Shown in pieces: positions 1 through 8,975 of a stretch of DNA of 64,000 bases. Every line of letters starts with the position of its first letter. The stretch's first letter is position 1. The notes beneath the pieces are model-generated. The model was not told the origin of the DNA, searched no databases, and worked only from the letters and a program-made list of their open reading frames with translations. The stretch is from JAVSMW01 sp032027005 (lineage in GTDB: Bacteria > Bacillota > Thermincolia > Thermincolales > UBA2595): the NCBI GenBank assembly GCA_032027005.1, contig JAVSMW010000004.1, positions 123,020 to 187,019 of the forward strand, given 5' to 3'. The translations under genes were made by a program, and so were the position numbers.

Positions 1-40
1 CAAGAACTCCTATCGTTTTCGGTTATAACGGAGACGTTTT

Positions 41-2260
41 TTAAAAAATTAGTTGAGTAATTGGATATCTCTGTTTACTGACTTTGACGGAGACCTGATA
101 AAGATAATTACGTTTCTTGACATTGTTGGCTCTCTCCTGTTTGGTAAGCGGCTGTTTATCATAAGCCAGGTGGCATATTAAATCAAAGTCATCCAACTCC
201 GTCTTGCCCAGTTCTTCTCTAACCGCATCCAATAGAACACCTTCATCTTTTAACTCTTCAATAATGGCTTGTTTTTTCTGAGCTTTTGTCCATGTTCTCA
301 GGAAATCATCTAATCTCCCATACTGCTTTAAGATATTTTTCTTCGTATAGTCAATAAGGCTTTCAGTAATTAATTTCCCATCCTTATCCACATATTGCAC
401 TCTTTCTGAAATAACTTTGACACAGACATCCCCTACATAGTATTTCCTTGGCTTATCCTCATCGGCAAAGCCATCAGTACCACCAGTGTGGTAATTACCA
501 TTTGTCTCTTTTGGTTCGTCCCCACCTAGAACATTATTGTCTTCAAATGTGTCGTAAATTCGATCAACATCAGGCTCAACCACCGGATCATCTCCACCAA
601 GATCAATTACCACTTCCGGTCTTCCGTCAAATGCCGGGTCGGCAAATAATCTGCTGGCATTACGAAAGTCCATAATGGAAAAGTAAGTCTTGCCATACTC
701 TTCAAGGAGTCTTGTCCCTCTGCCAATGATTTGCTTAAACTCTGTCATACTATTGATGTTGTTGTCCAGCACGATGAGTTTGCACATTTTAGCATCCACA
801 CCTGTGGTCATGAGCTTACTGGTTACTGCGATAACCGGGTAAGTGCTTTCTTCATCAATAAAGTTTTCTAATTGGGCTTTTCCTTCATCATTGTCCCCGG
901 TGATGCGCATGATGTATTTCTCATTTTCTATGTACAAATCTTTGTTTTCATTAATCAAAGCCTGTCTCATGCGCTCCGCATGTTCAATATCCACACAGAA
1001 AACAATTGTCTTACTGAAACGATCGGTTTTCTTTAGAAACTCTGTAATCTTGGCTGCCACTACTTTGGTTCTTTGTTCAATGACCAATGTTCTGTCATAA
1101 TCCTTGACATTGTACTCCCGATCTTCGATCACATAGCCATGTCTGTCTACTTTATCACTCTCTGGCCGATAACCCTCAAGGTCTTTATCAAGTCCAATTC
1201 TGATCACTTTATAGGGTGCTAAAAAGCCATCGTCAATCCCTTGCTTTAGTGAGTACTCATAAATAGGCTCACCAAAATACGTCTGGCTTGAGGCTTCCTT
1301 CGTTTCAACCGGTGTGGCGGTACAACCGATGTGGGTGGCGGAAGAAAAATAATCAAGGATCTTTCGCCATGCAGAATCCTCTTTTGCGCTCCCCCTATGG
1401 CACTCATCTATGACAATGAGATCAAAAAAGTTCGGCTGAAACTGCAAATATGCTTCTACGCCATCATCCCCAGTTAGCTGCTGATACAAGGCCAGGTAGA
1501 TTTCATAAGAACTATCCAGAGTTCTTTTCTCGACCTTAGTCATCTTGCCGCTAAAAGGCTTAAAGTCACCTGAGATGGTTTGATCAACCAATACGTTTCT
1601 ATCCGCTAAAAACATTATTTTTTTCTTTAAACCGGCTTTCAAAAGCCTGTATATGATTTGAAAAGACATATAGGTTTTACCGGTCCCTGTTGCACAAACC
1701 AACAGTACTCTATTTTGCCCTTTCGCCACGGCATCCACAGTCCTGTTAATTGCCACGCGCTGATAATACCTCGGCGTCTTGTAATTCGGCACATAGTAAT
1801 AAGGCTCAAGAAGCACCTTTTCTTCAGCCTCATTGATATTTTTATCTTTTAGGTATCTTCTATATAAATCTTCCGGGGATGGAAATTCTTCAAGACTCAG
1901 TTTTCTGACTTCACCTGTGCTTAAATTCTGTTCCACAAAACCATCGCCATTTGAAGCATAGACATAATCAATGTCCAGTGCCTTGGCATAACCAATGGCT
2001 TGCTGCAAACCTGCACCTACCGGATGGTTATTATCCTTGGCTTCAAGGACAGCTATAGGAAAATTATTCTTGAAAAAAAGTACATAATCCGCCCTTTTCT
2101 GCTTGCCTCTGGCAGTGATATTCCCACGAAGTATGATTCTACCGGCCGTAAAAGCATATTCAAGCCGAACTTGCTTCTTTATGTCCCACCCGGCACCTGT
2201 GATTGCCGGTGTGATATATCTGGCTTTGATATCTTCTTCCGATAGATTTCTCTTTCCCAT
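41..2260 (-). CDS. hsdR: Type I restriction enzyme R subunit, C-terminus disrupted
   Basis: This is the ATP-driven translocase and nuclease subunit of a type I restriction system, of the EcoEI/EcoAI-like size class. A PD-(D/E)xK nuclease is visible early (Asp58, then Glu73-Ala-Lys75). The helicase part has a Walker A ATGTGKT at 190-196, a DECH box near 285 and a motif VI-like QIIGRGTRLL further on. The C-terminal EcoEI-type region begins (KQERANNVKKRNY) but after about residue 716 the sequence stops resembling the family and runs 23 residues to a stop, and neither other frame restores it. I infer an insertion or rearrangement near position 95. No hsdM or hsdS lies upstream; they could only be beyond the left edge. 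Activity of the protein is doubtful. Confidence 0.85.
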   Translation of the reverse strand: MGKRNLSEEDIKARYITPAITGAGWDIKKQVRLEYAFTAGRIILRGNITARGKQKRADYVLFFKNNFPIAVLEAKDNNHPVGAGLQQAIGYAKALDIDYVYASNGDGFVEQNLSTGEVRKLSLEEFPSPEDLYRRYLKDKNINEAEEKVLLEPYYYVPNYKTPRYYQRVAINRTVDAVAKGQNRVLLVCATGTGKTYMSFQIIYRLLKAGLKKKIMFLADRNVLVDQTISGDFKPFSGKMTKVEKRTLDSSYEIYLALYQQLTGDDGVEAYLQFQPNFFDLIVIDECHRGSAKEDSAWRKILDYFSSATHIGCTATPVETKEASSQTYFGEPIYEYSLKQGIDDGFLAPYKVIRIGLDKDLEGYRPESDKVDRHGYVIEDREYNVKDYDRTLVIEQRTKVVAAKITEFLKKTDRFSKTIVFCVDIEHAERMRQALINENKDLYIENEKYIMRITGDNDEGKAQLENFIDEESTYPVIAVTSKLMTTGVDAKMCKLIVLDNNINSMTEFKQIIGRGTRLLEEYGKTYFSIMDFRNASRLFADPAFDGRPEVVIDLGGDDPVVEPDVDRIYDTFEDNNVLGGDEPKETNGNYHTGGTDGFADEDKPRKYYVGDVCVKVISERVQYVDKDGKLITESLIDYTKKNILKQYGRLDDFLRTWTKAQKKQAIIEELKDEGVLLDAVREELGKTELDDFDLICHLAYDKQPLTKQERANNVKKRNYLYQVSVKVSKQRYPITQLIF

Positions 2261-2404
2261 TCGCTCAGTCCTTTCCGCCTGTCTCTGTGCCTCTGTGCCC
2301 CTCTGTGGTATATTTTTTATTATTTTGTCATAGAACCATTTCCGAGAGCCAACAATGTAAAATTAAGACAATTAAATTATAACACATCAACAACCGAAAA
2401 AATC

Positions 2405-2430
2405 AAAAAAACCTTACAATATTGTAAGGT
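2405..2430 (-). terminator. Rho-independent terminator downstream of yggT (second)
   Basis: A perfect 20-bp palindrome at 2411-2430 is followed on the minus strand by a run of T. It is the second of two tandem terminator-like hairpins separating yggT from hsdR. Confidence 0.6.
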
Positions 2431-2453
2431 AGCGACTATGATCAACATTTTTT

Positions 2454-2497
2454 AAAAAAAAGAAGCATTTATTAGCCTAATCGGCAAATAATGCTTC
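2454..2497 (-). terminator. Rho-independent terminator of yggT
   Basis: A stem of about 12 bp (GAAGCATT-type arms at 2462-2473 and 2486-2497) is followed on the minus strand by eight T residues. It lies 30 bp after the yggT stop. Confidence 0.75.
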
Positions 2498-2525
2498 CAT
2501 TACGGTAAATTCAATTTGGCTCAAG

Positions 2526-2858
2526 CTAGGCCTTAGGAGTCATGCTGATATCAATCAGCTTAACAATTCCCCAGGCAATAATTGCATACACAATCATCCC
2601 AATAATTGTAGATGGCTCCAATATCCCCTGAGTCATATTCCCCTGAGTTACACCTGATCTGAAAATGCTGCTGAATGGGGCCAAAAAGACCTGGGTTACA
2701 GCATAAATAAATGAGACAAATCCGCTATAAGGATTGGCACCTAACAATTTTAACACAAGGCGAAAAGCAAACAAAACTTCTAAAATGCCTAAAATATAAT
2801 AGACTATTTGCTGGGCTTTAATCCGCCCTTCCTTTGTTCTCTTTAAATCCCCTTCCAT
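2526..2858 (-). CDS. YggT-family membrane protein
   Basis: A small integral membrane protein of about 110 residues. Two hydrophobic stretches are visible (after QIVYYILGILEVLFAFRL and near the C-terminus), separated by a loop containing VTQVFLAPFSSIF, typical of the YggT family. The family is linked to membrane and osmotic functions but its biochemical role is unsettled. I chose the internal ATG at 2858, which follows a GGGGCGAGG stretch; an upstream ATG at 2921 would add 21 polar residues without a clear ribosome binding site. It sits downstream of nothing obvious and upstream of two tandem terminators, so it is probably monocistronic. Confidence 0.7.
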   Translation of the reverse strand: MEGDLKRTKEGRIKAQQIVYYILGILEVLFAFRLVLKLLGANPYSGFVSFIYAVTQVFLAPFSSIFRSGVTQGNMTQGILEPSTIIGMIVYAIIAWGIVKLIDISMTPKA

Positions 2859-2988
2859 GTCCTCGCCCCCATCGCATGATTTCTGCGGTCTTTCAGCCAA
2901 ATTTACTGACAACAATATCATGCACAGGAAAGCAAAATTTCATGTAATTTATCAGACTTTCGTATCGCCAAAAAGCTAACTACATTGT

Positions 2989-3022
2989 AAAACCGGTCAC
3001 CGTTAATTAAAACGATGACCGG
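2989..3022 (-). terminator. alaS terminator
   Basis: Arms at 2993-3002 and 3013-3022 form a 10-bp stem (CCGGTCAC-type) followed on the minus strand by TTTT, 10 bp beyond the alaS stop. Confidence 0.7.
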
Positions 3023-3031
3023 CAATTCCAG

Positions 3032-5677
3032 CTACTTAATCTGTGACTTAAGCACTTCCAGGGCCTTGTCCAGGGCATCTTTGATTCTGGCCGGATCTTT
3101 CCCGCCGGCCTGGGCCATGTCGGGCCTGCCTCCGCCGCCTCCGCCTACTTCTTTGGCGGCCTCGCGGATAATGTTCCCGGCGTGAATTCCTTTATCCAGC
3201 AAATCCTTTGTCGCCATTGTCAGCAGGTTAACCTTTCCTTCAATCTCAGCAGCTAGTACTACGACCCCTGATACCAGCTTATCCCTTAACATGTCACCCA
3301 TATTCCTCAGGCCATCCATATCCGGGACATTGACCTGAGCTATCAGAGCTTTGACCCCGTTTATTTCCTGGACCTGATCCAGAATACCTTTTGACTCATA
3401 TTGCGCCAGCTTTGTCTGTAAATTCTCCAGTTCTTTTTCTTTGTCCTTTAATTCTCTGACAATACCTTCGGCCCTCCGCACCAGTTCCAGCGGAGATGTC
3501 TTTAAAGCAGCACTGGCTTCAGCCAGTAAAGCTTCCCGGTCTTCGATATATCTGAGTACCCCGTCACCGGTTACAGCCTCAATACGCCGCAATCCGGCCC
3601 CAATTCCACTTTCCGCCAGAATTTTAAACATCCCGGCCTGGGCTGTGGATTTAAGATGGATACCTCCACATAACTCCGTGCTGTAGTCCCCCATTTTGAC
3701 TACCCTGACCTCATCGCCATATTTCTCGCCAAAAAGAGCGGTTGCCCCGGATTTTTTAGCTTCCTCCAGATTCATGACAGTTGTTTCAATCTCCAGGTTG
3801 GCCATAATCATTTGGTTGACACGGGTCTCAATTTCCCGCAGTTCAGCAGCCGTAATGGCCTGAAAATGAGTAAAGTCAAACCGCAGCCGGTCTGGTTCAA
3901 CAAGGGAACCGGCCTGATTAACATGTCCCCCTAAAACTTCTTTTAAGGCCTTGTGCAGCAAATGAGTGGTCGAGTGATTACGGGCGACACGCGTCCTGCG
4001 TTCCTCATCAACGCTGGCATCGGCAAAATCTCCGAAAGCAATACTTCCCTTCTCGACCTGCCCCAGGTGAATAAACAATCCATTAAAGGCCTTTTTGGTA
4101 TCATTGATGCGGACTACCGCCGATCCTTTGGTGATAATCCCATTGTCTCCCACCTGACCGCCGCTCTCACCATAAAAGGGGGTCTTATCCAGAACAATTT
4201 CCACATTTTGACCTGCGCCTGCCTCATAGACCAGCTCTTTTTCGGAAATCAAAGCCACTATGTTAGCCTTTGACGATGTCGTTTCATAGCCGGTAAATTC
4301 CGTTGCACCCATTTTTTGACCAATTTCCGCGTATAACTCCTGGCCCACCAACATTCCGGTATCCTGTCTGGCCGCCCTGGCCCTGTCCCGCTGTTTCTGC
4401 ATGGCCTGTTCAAATCCGGCCCGGTCAACAGCCAATCCATGTTCCTCGGCGATATCCTCGGTCAGATCAAAGGGAAATCCGTATGTATCATACAAAACAA
4501 AAGCTTCATCACCGCTGATACTGTTATCACCTGTAGCTTTTATCCCGGAAATTATGTCAGCGACAATTTTCATCCCATCATGCAGGGTTTCGTGGAAACG
4601 CTCTTCCTCTTTTTTAATCACCTGTTTAACATAATCCTGTTTTTCAACTACTTCGGGATAAGCTTGCCCCATCAGATCGGCAACTACTGTAACCAGTTCA
4701 TATAGAAAGGGGCGTTCTATCCCGAGGGTTTTGCCAAATCTGACTGCCCGCCTTAGAATTCTGCGCAGGACATAACCCCGGCCTTCATTACTGGGCAGCA
4801 CTCCATCAGCGATCAGAAAAGTGCAAGCCCGGGCATGATCAGCTATGACCCGATAGGGAAACCCTTTCTCATCACCCGTATATGGCCTGTTACACATGAT
4901 ACCCACAGCGTTGATAATATCTTTAAGTAAGTCGGTGTCATAGTTAGTAGGCACATTCTGGATCACAGAGGTAATCCGCTCCAGACCCATACCTGTATCG
5001 ATACTGGGCTTGGGGAGAGGAGTCATAGTGCCGCTCTCATCCCGGTTATACTGCATAAATACCAGGTTCCAAATCTCCAGCCACCGGTCACAGTCGCATT
5101 TACCGAGAAAACACTCGGGCGCATCACATCTGTGTTCTTCACCCCGGTCATAAATTATTTCACTGCAAGGGCCGCAGGGACCGGTATCTCCCATGGACCA
5201 GAAATTATCTTTTTCTCCCAGCCGGACAATCTTTGCGGGAGGTACGCCGGTTACTTCCTGCCAGAGTTCAAAAGCCTCTTCGTCATCTTTATATATTGTA
5301 GGATATAATCTATCCTCCGGTAAACCCAAAACCCCGGTCAGAAACTCCCAGGCATAGCTGATGGCATCTTTTTTAAAGTAATCACCAAAGGAAAAATTGC
5401 CCAGCATTTCAAAAAAGGTATGGTGTCTGGCTGTTCTCCCCACAGTTTCCAAGTCATTATGCTTCCCCCCGGCCCGCACACACTTCTGGGAAGTAGTAGC
5501 TCTGGTAAAAGGACGCTTGTCCAGGCCCAGGAAAACATCTTTAAACTGGTTCATCCCGGCATTGGTAAACAACAAAGTCGGATCTTCATGAGGGACCAGT
5601 GAAGAACTGGCAGCCACAGAATGGCCTTTGCTTTCAAAGTATTTTAAGAACTTATCACGGATCTCGTTTCCGGTCAA
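3032..5677 (-). CDS. alaS: Alanyl-tRNA synthetase
   Basis: Class II synthetase charging tRNA-Ala, full length at 881 residues. The N-terminal catalytic domain carries motif 2 (RTARHHTFFEMLGNFSFGD). The editing domain has the zinc-binding HxxxH (HSTTHLLH, about residue 567) and CxxxH (CGGIH, about residue 668). The glycine-rich C-Ala segment ending VGGGGGGRPDMAQAGG is intact. An additional Cys-rich patch (CDAPECFLGKCDCDRW) lies near residue 185. No T-box leader is seen directly upstream; the gene follows an AI-2E family transporter 63 bp away and is likely transcribed with it. Confidence 0.98.
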   Translation of the reverse strand: MTGNEIRDKFLKYFESKGHSVAASSSLVPHEDPTLLFTNAGMNQFKDVFLGLDKRPFTRATTSQKCVRAGGKHNDLETVGRTARHHTFFEMLGNFSFGDYFKKDAISYAWEFLTGVLGLPEDRLYPTIYKDDEEAFELWQEVTGVPPAKIVRLGEKDNFWSMGDTGPCGPCSEIIYDRGEEHRCDAPECFLGKCDCDRWLEIWNLVFMQYNRDESGTMTPLPKPSIDTGMGLERITSVIQNVPTNYDTDLLKDIINAVGIMCNRPYTGDEKGFPYRVIADHARACTFLIADGVLPSNEGRGYVLRRILRRAVRFGKTLGIERPFLYELVTVVADLMGQAYPEVVEKQDYVKQVIKKEEERFHETLHDGMKIVADIISGIKATGDNSISGDEAFVLYDTYGFPFDLTEDIAEEHGLAVDRAGFEQAMQKQRDRARAARQDTGMLVGQELYAEIGQKMGATEFTGYETTSSKANIVALISEKELVYEAGAGQNVEIVLDKTPFYGESGGQVGDNGIITKGSAVVRINDTKKAFNGLFIHLGQVEKGSIAFGDFADASVDEERRTRVARNHSTTHLLHKALKEVLGGHVNQAGSLVEPDRLRFDFTHFQAITAAELREIETRVNQMIMANLEIETTVMNLEEAKKSGATALFGEKYGDEVRVVKMGDYSTELCGGIHLKSTAQAGMFKILAESGIGAGLRRIEAVTGDGVLRYIEDREALLAEASAALKTSPLELVRRAEGIVRELKDKEKELENLQTKLAQYESKGILDQVQEINGVKALIAQVNVPDMDGLRNMGDMLRDKLVSGVVVLAAEIEGKVNLLTMATKDLLDKGIHAGNIIREAAKEVGGGGGGRPDMAQAGGKDPARIKDALDKALEVLKSQIK

Positions 5678-5740
5678 AATTAATTCCCTCCCGTAAAAAA
5701 CCTTTCATCCGAAAAATTATACCTAAATGAGTATTTATTG

Positions 5741-6790
5741 TCAATGGCCCATTGACTCATCAACCAATTTTAGGTAAATATATCGCAGGATGACTTTTAA
5801 GGTGGCAGCGACAGGCACGGCCAGCAAAATGCCCAAAAAACCATAAAGTTCCCCCCCGGCCATGATGGAAAAAATCACCACCAGGGGATGTAAACCCATG
5901 CTCTCACCCAGTATTTTGGGAGATATTACGGCATTCTCCAACTGCTGGACAACCAAAATAACAATTGCCGCATATAGTGCGGTCTCTCTGGAAATCATCA
6001 AAGCCAGGGACAGTGCCGGGATGGCGGCTATGATTGGTCCAATAAATGGAACCAGTTCGGCCACACCTGCAATAATACCGATGATAAGGGCAAAATCAAG
6101 GCCAATCAAATACATCCCAAAACCTGTTAAAGCCCCTACTATCATACAAACCAGCAGGTGGCCCCGCAAAAAAGCACTGATGATTTCATCAATATCACGA
6201 CCAATTGCCAGGACATCACTGCGGAATTTTCGGGGGATCGTTAAAGTCAAAGAATTCTTGATGGAGGCCGAATCTTTTAACATATAAAATGCAAATACCG
6301 GGGCAATCAGCAGGCTGATAAGGTATGATATTAAATTAATGACAGACATTGTGCCGGCTTTGACTGCATTCAAAAGTAAATCCTGGTACTGCACAATCCG
6401 CTCATTGACAACTTCTTTAACACCTTCCGGCAAGGCAAATCTGCTGTATCTGGACTGCATATTGCACATGATATCCTGCACTTCCCTGGTCAGTTTAGGT
6501 ATATCATGAATCAATTTGTTTAACTCACCAATTATAAGTGGTATCCCGAAAGCTATCATGATTCCTGAAGCCAAAAAAACAATCAGGTACACCCACAAGA
6601 TGGCCCAGCATTTGGGGCAATTTCTTTTTTCCACAAACTTAACAATAGGGTTCAGCAGATAAGCAATAAAAAATGCAAATATGAAAGGAATCAGAACAAT
6701 CCGAACCCTATATAGAAAATATAAGCCGGCAATTGATACCATTATCAGGAACAATCGCCGGTAGAGTGTGATGCTTATAACTTTATCCAT
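5741..6790 (-). CDS. AI-2E family (PerM-like) membrane transporter
   Basis: Polytopic membrane protein of 349 residues with about seven or eight hydrophobic segments: two at the N-terminus, a central amphipathic region (residues 75-140), then a cluster ending in the family signature around LVPFIGPIIAAIPA and LHPLVVIFSIMAGGELYGFLGILLAVP. Members of this family export varied small molecules; substrate cannot be read from sequence. It lies just upstream of alaS, an arrangement common in Firmicutes, and starts 6 bp after the ytxH-like gene. Confidence 0.85.
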   Translation of the reverse strand: MDKVISITLYRRLFLIMVSIAGLYFLYRVRIVLIPFIFAFFIAYLLNPIVKFVEKRNCPKCWAILWVYLIVFLASGIMIAFGIPLIIGELNKLIHDIPKLTREVQDIMCNMQSRYSRFALPEGVKEVVNERIVQYQDLLLNAVKAGTMSVINLISYLISLLIAPVFAFYMLKDSASIKNSLTLTIPRKFRSDVLAIGRDIDEIISAFLRGHLLVCMIVGALTGFGMYLIGLDFALIIGIIAGVAELVPFIGPIIAAIPALSLALMISRETALYAAIVILVVQQLENAVISPKILGESMGLHPLVVIFSIMAGGELYGFLGILLAVPVAATLKVILRYIYLKLVDESMGH

Positions 6791-6795
6791 ATTTA

Positions 6796-6990
6796 TTATT
6801 TCATCCAGTCTTCCGCCATGTTTTTAACACCCTTGATAACCCTGCGGGCTCCTTTTTTGACTTGTTTGGAATTACGCAAAAACTGTTTCGTTTCTTTTTT
6901 CTTCTGAGGGGACATAAACATGGTTAAGAATGCGCCGATCAGACCACCAGCCAACAATCCGTTAAAGAATCCCTTTTTCAATGTGTTCAC
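6796..6990 (-). CDS. YtxH-like small membrane-anchored protein
   Basis: 64 residues. One N-terminal membrane segment (GLLAGGLIGAFLTMFMSP) is followed by a lysine/arginine-rich amphipathic tail, the usual layout of YtxH-domain proteins. The role of the family is not known in detail; in Bacillus it is linked to general stress. It is packed between the zinc-ribbon ORF and the AI-2E transporter gene in one operon. Confidence 0.65.
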   Translation of the reverse strand: MNTLKKGFFNGLLAGGLIGAFLTMFMSPQKKKETKQFLRNSKQVKKGARRVIKGVKNMAEDWMK

Positions 6991-7005
6991 CCCCTTTATT
7001 TTAAA

Positions 7006-7176
7006 CTAATGCAATTCTTCACTGGTGCCATATACCATTAAACTGCCGTCTTCGGCAACTTCAAATACACTGACCTCATCATTCTGCATTTTGTACTCAA
7101 CACAGCAATCCCAGCAATAGTATTGATCAACCCCAACCTTGCCGGTGGCTTTGCTGCCACAAACCGGGCAATTCAT
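7006..7176 (-). CDS. Small zinc-ribbon protein (56 aa)
   Basis: A 56-residue ORF starting ATG at 7176 and ending TAG at 7006. It begins MNCPVCGSKATG and continues with YYCWDCCVEY, giving two CxxC knuckles about 16 residues apart, a treble-clef or zinc-ribbon arrangement. The start codon overlaps the TGA of the PRC-barrel gene by 4 bp (ATGA), so translational coupling is likely. No function is assigned. Confidence 0.75.
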   Translation of the reverse strand: MNCPVCGSKATGKVGVDQYYCWDCCVEYKMQNDEVSVFEVAEDGSLMVYGTSEELH

Positions 7177-7685
7177 AATTGTTCTCCTTTCGTCTTGATA
7201 ACATTTTCAACATCCTGGGATGTGATAACTTTATTTTCATCAATACTGATGTTTCTTATCGAAATGGTGACCCGTCCGTCCAGCAGGTCCTGAATAAAGC
7301 CGTCAGAGACCTCATAACCCAAAATTTCACCGGTCTCTCCATCAACCACTAAGTCCTGGATCACTCCCAAAATGCGGCCATTTTCCTGTTCAACACGCAA
7401 TCCGCGGAGGTCATTTTGGCTTTCTTTAATTTCTTTCAACTCAGGTATTGTGCCGAGCTTTCTGACCACTGATTCATCATTTATGATCAGGCAGTCTTCA
7501 TCGCGCCTGACTAGGTCAACATGCAGAAAACCTTTGCCATCCCTGAGCCATCCGCCTGGTTCAATTAAGTACCCAATAACTTGGTTTTTGGTATGGTCAT
7601 ATATCAGGTCTTTGACCTCTCCGATTTGAGTTCTGTCTTTCAGGGTCACTACCGGCAGGCTGAGAAGTTCTCTACCTTTTAGCAT
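7173..7685 (-). CDS. PRC-barrel domain protein
   Basis: 170 residues with two PRC-barrel repeats: residues 1-75 (LKGRELLSLPVVTLKDRTQIGEVKDL) and 85-160 (LRGLRVEQENGRILGVIQDLVVDGETGEILGYEVS). This fold appears in photosynthetic reaction centre H subunits, RimM and YlmC-like proteins and usually mediates protein contacts. The gene is 3 bp downstream of the DUF4126 gene and overlaps the next zinc-ribbon ORF, so it belongs to the alaS-linked operon. Confidence 0.8.
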   Translation of the reverse strand: MLKGRELLSLPVVTLKDRTQIGEVKDLIYDHTKNQVIGYLIEPGGWLRDGKGFLHVDLVRRDEDCLIINDESVVRKLGTIPELKEIKESQNDLRGLRVEQENGRILGVIQDLVVDGETGEILGYEVSDGFIQDLLDGRVTISIRNISIDENKVITSQDVENVIKTKGEQL

Positions 7686-7688
7686 CAG

Positions 7689-8267
7689 TTACCTCCATGA
7701 CTTGGCCTTGGAGTCAGGCCTGAATCGATGATTATTCTGTCTGTTTCTTCGCAAATAAACTACAACAATTACGGCCAGAATAATATAGGACGACCAAGGT
7801 ACCAGTATAGCCAGCAGAATTCCAGCAGTAGCTGCAAAATCCTGCAGGCCCTGCCCATTTAAAACAGAAAAACTGTGGTTTTGTTTTTCCGCATGTCCCC
7901 TTAACCTAATCTTCATTAAATGTACTGCCAAGGCCGTGGCCCCACCGAGGATAAAACCAACCAGGGTGCCAAAACCTCCAAACAATCCGGTTAAGAGAAT
8001 TGCTCCTCCCAAGGCCCTTATTGCTGATAACACAAGGACCTCCTGAGTTTTCAGTTCATTGCTGTTCTCAACCAAAAGTTCGTATCCGGCCAGAATTAAA
8101 AATATCAGTAATACCGGTACAGAAGCAAATACTTTAAAGGGTGCCCGATATTCAATTACCTGGGAATATCTTGTTAAGAGGCCAATGATAATCAAAGGCA
8201 GGTATGTCCTGATTCCGGCTGCCCCTGCCAATCCTAATCCCAAGCCCAGTTCCAACACAGATGACAT
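7689..8267 (-). CDS. DUF4126-family membrane protein
   Basis: About 192 residues with several hydrophobic segments (residues 5-30, 40-65, 80-125, 145-170) and glycine-rich turns such as GLGLGLAGAAGIRTYLPL at the N-terminus, characteristic of DUF4126. The tail is basic and probably cytoplasmic. I prefer the ATG at 8267, which follows AAAGGTGG, over the upstream TTG at 8288. It is the first gene of the run leading to alaS. Function unknown. Confidence 0.75.
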   Translation of the reverse strand: MSSVLELGLGLGLAGAAGIRTYLPLIIIGLLTRYSQVIEYRAPFKVFASVPVLLIFLILAGYELLVENSNELKTQEVLVLSAIRALGGAILLTGLFGGFGTLVGFILGGATALAVHLMKIRLRGHAEKQNHSFSVLNGQGLQDFAATAGILLAILVPWSSYIILAVIVVVYLRRNRQNNHRFRPDSKAKSWR

Positions 8268-8314
8268 AGACCCGGCACCACCTTTCAACGGTCTTTACTA
8301 TTATGACCAAAAAA

Positions 8315-8349
8315 CAAATAAAAAATGCGGATTGTCTACATCCGCATTT
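8315..8349 (-). terminator. Terminator of a minus-strand unit entering from 8.6 kb
   Basis: A 10-bp stem (8323-8332 with 8340-8349, AAATGCGGAT) is followed on the minus strand by T5. It stands upstream of the DUF4126 gene, so it ends whatever is transcribed through the tandem hairpin repeats at 8359-8613. Confidence 0.7.
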
Positions 8350-8358
8350 CTACTTAAG

Positions 8359-8613
8359 TAAAGTGAAACTTACTTCAGGCGGAATCTTTTCTCCACCTGA
8401 AGTTTAGTTGAACTTATCCAGGGGCTTAGCGCCACTTAATCTCCCTTTAATAGCAGCGGGAGTCTTAGTGGCGCTTAGACATCGGATAAAGTGAAACTTA
8501 CTTCAGGTGGAATTCTTTCTCCACCTGAAGTTTAGTTGAACTTATCCAGGGTCTTAGTGCCACTTATCTCCCGTTAATAGAAGCGAGAGTTTAGTGGCAC
8601 TTAGACATCGGAC
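8359..8613 (-). repeat. Two tandem 128-bp hairpin units with compensatory changes
   Basis: Copy 1 spans 8359-8486 and copy 2 spans 8487-8613. Each has a first hairpin (arms at 8372-8383/8392-8403 and 8500-8511/8520-8531) and a second one (arms 8428-8436/8467-8475 and 8556-8564/8593-8601). In the second hairpin AGCGCCACT/AGTGGCGCT of copy 1 becomes AGTGCCACT/AGTGGCACT in copy 2, so a C-G pair has become T-A. Two other differences leave G-U pairs only if the minus strand is the RNA. A terminator follows on that strand. Structured RNA is the likely reading; identity unknown. Confidence 0.75.
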
Positions 8614-8814
8614 AAATATTGAATCACAATTCCGGAAACAACGCTTATGCCATAAAGAAGTCCGATTACCCTGACGGTATCCGGAAGGCTGCGGTTTTCC
8701 TTGAAAAGAACCAGAAATACTGGTCCCCACCCTGAACATCAGCAAATTAAGAACCAAAGAAACCGCAAAAATAAAAGCAGCCACTTTCCCGGTATGTACT
8801 ATGGGATGGACCAA
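8601..8814 (-). pseudogene. Decayed small membrane protein gene
   Basis: Two reading frames together make a plausible small hydrophobic protein. The first (from 8814) reads a membrane segment (KVAAFIFAVSLVLNLLMF). Near 8725 sense passes into another frame with FLVLFKENRSLPDTVRVIGL and a second membrane segment ending QYLSDV at a TAA at 8601-8603. A single frameshift explains this. No family is recognised. Its stop codon overlaps the tandem hairpin element. Confidence 0.4.
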
Positions 8815-8975
8815 CAGCTACCAGCTGTTTGGTTTAGCTAAAGTGATACATTGTACTGATTCTCCTTATCACCGTCCGAGATCCCCACTTTTATAAGTGG
8901 GGGTACAGCTTCTACTCTTCGGTGGGAGTGGAGTACCTCACCGAAGCCCCGATGTTCAGCTTTAGCTGAACAAGT

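Noticed and set aside
5862..6287. 141-codon plus-strand ORF
   Set aside because: Antisense shadow of the AI-2E transporter gene.
8880..8970. Hairpins (CCCCACTT.., GTTCAGCT/AGCTGAAC) as a riboswitch
   Set aside because: No known riboswitch core was seen; they more likely belong to the 3' end of the fur-family transcript.
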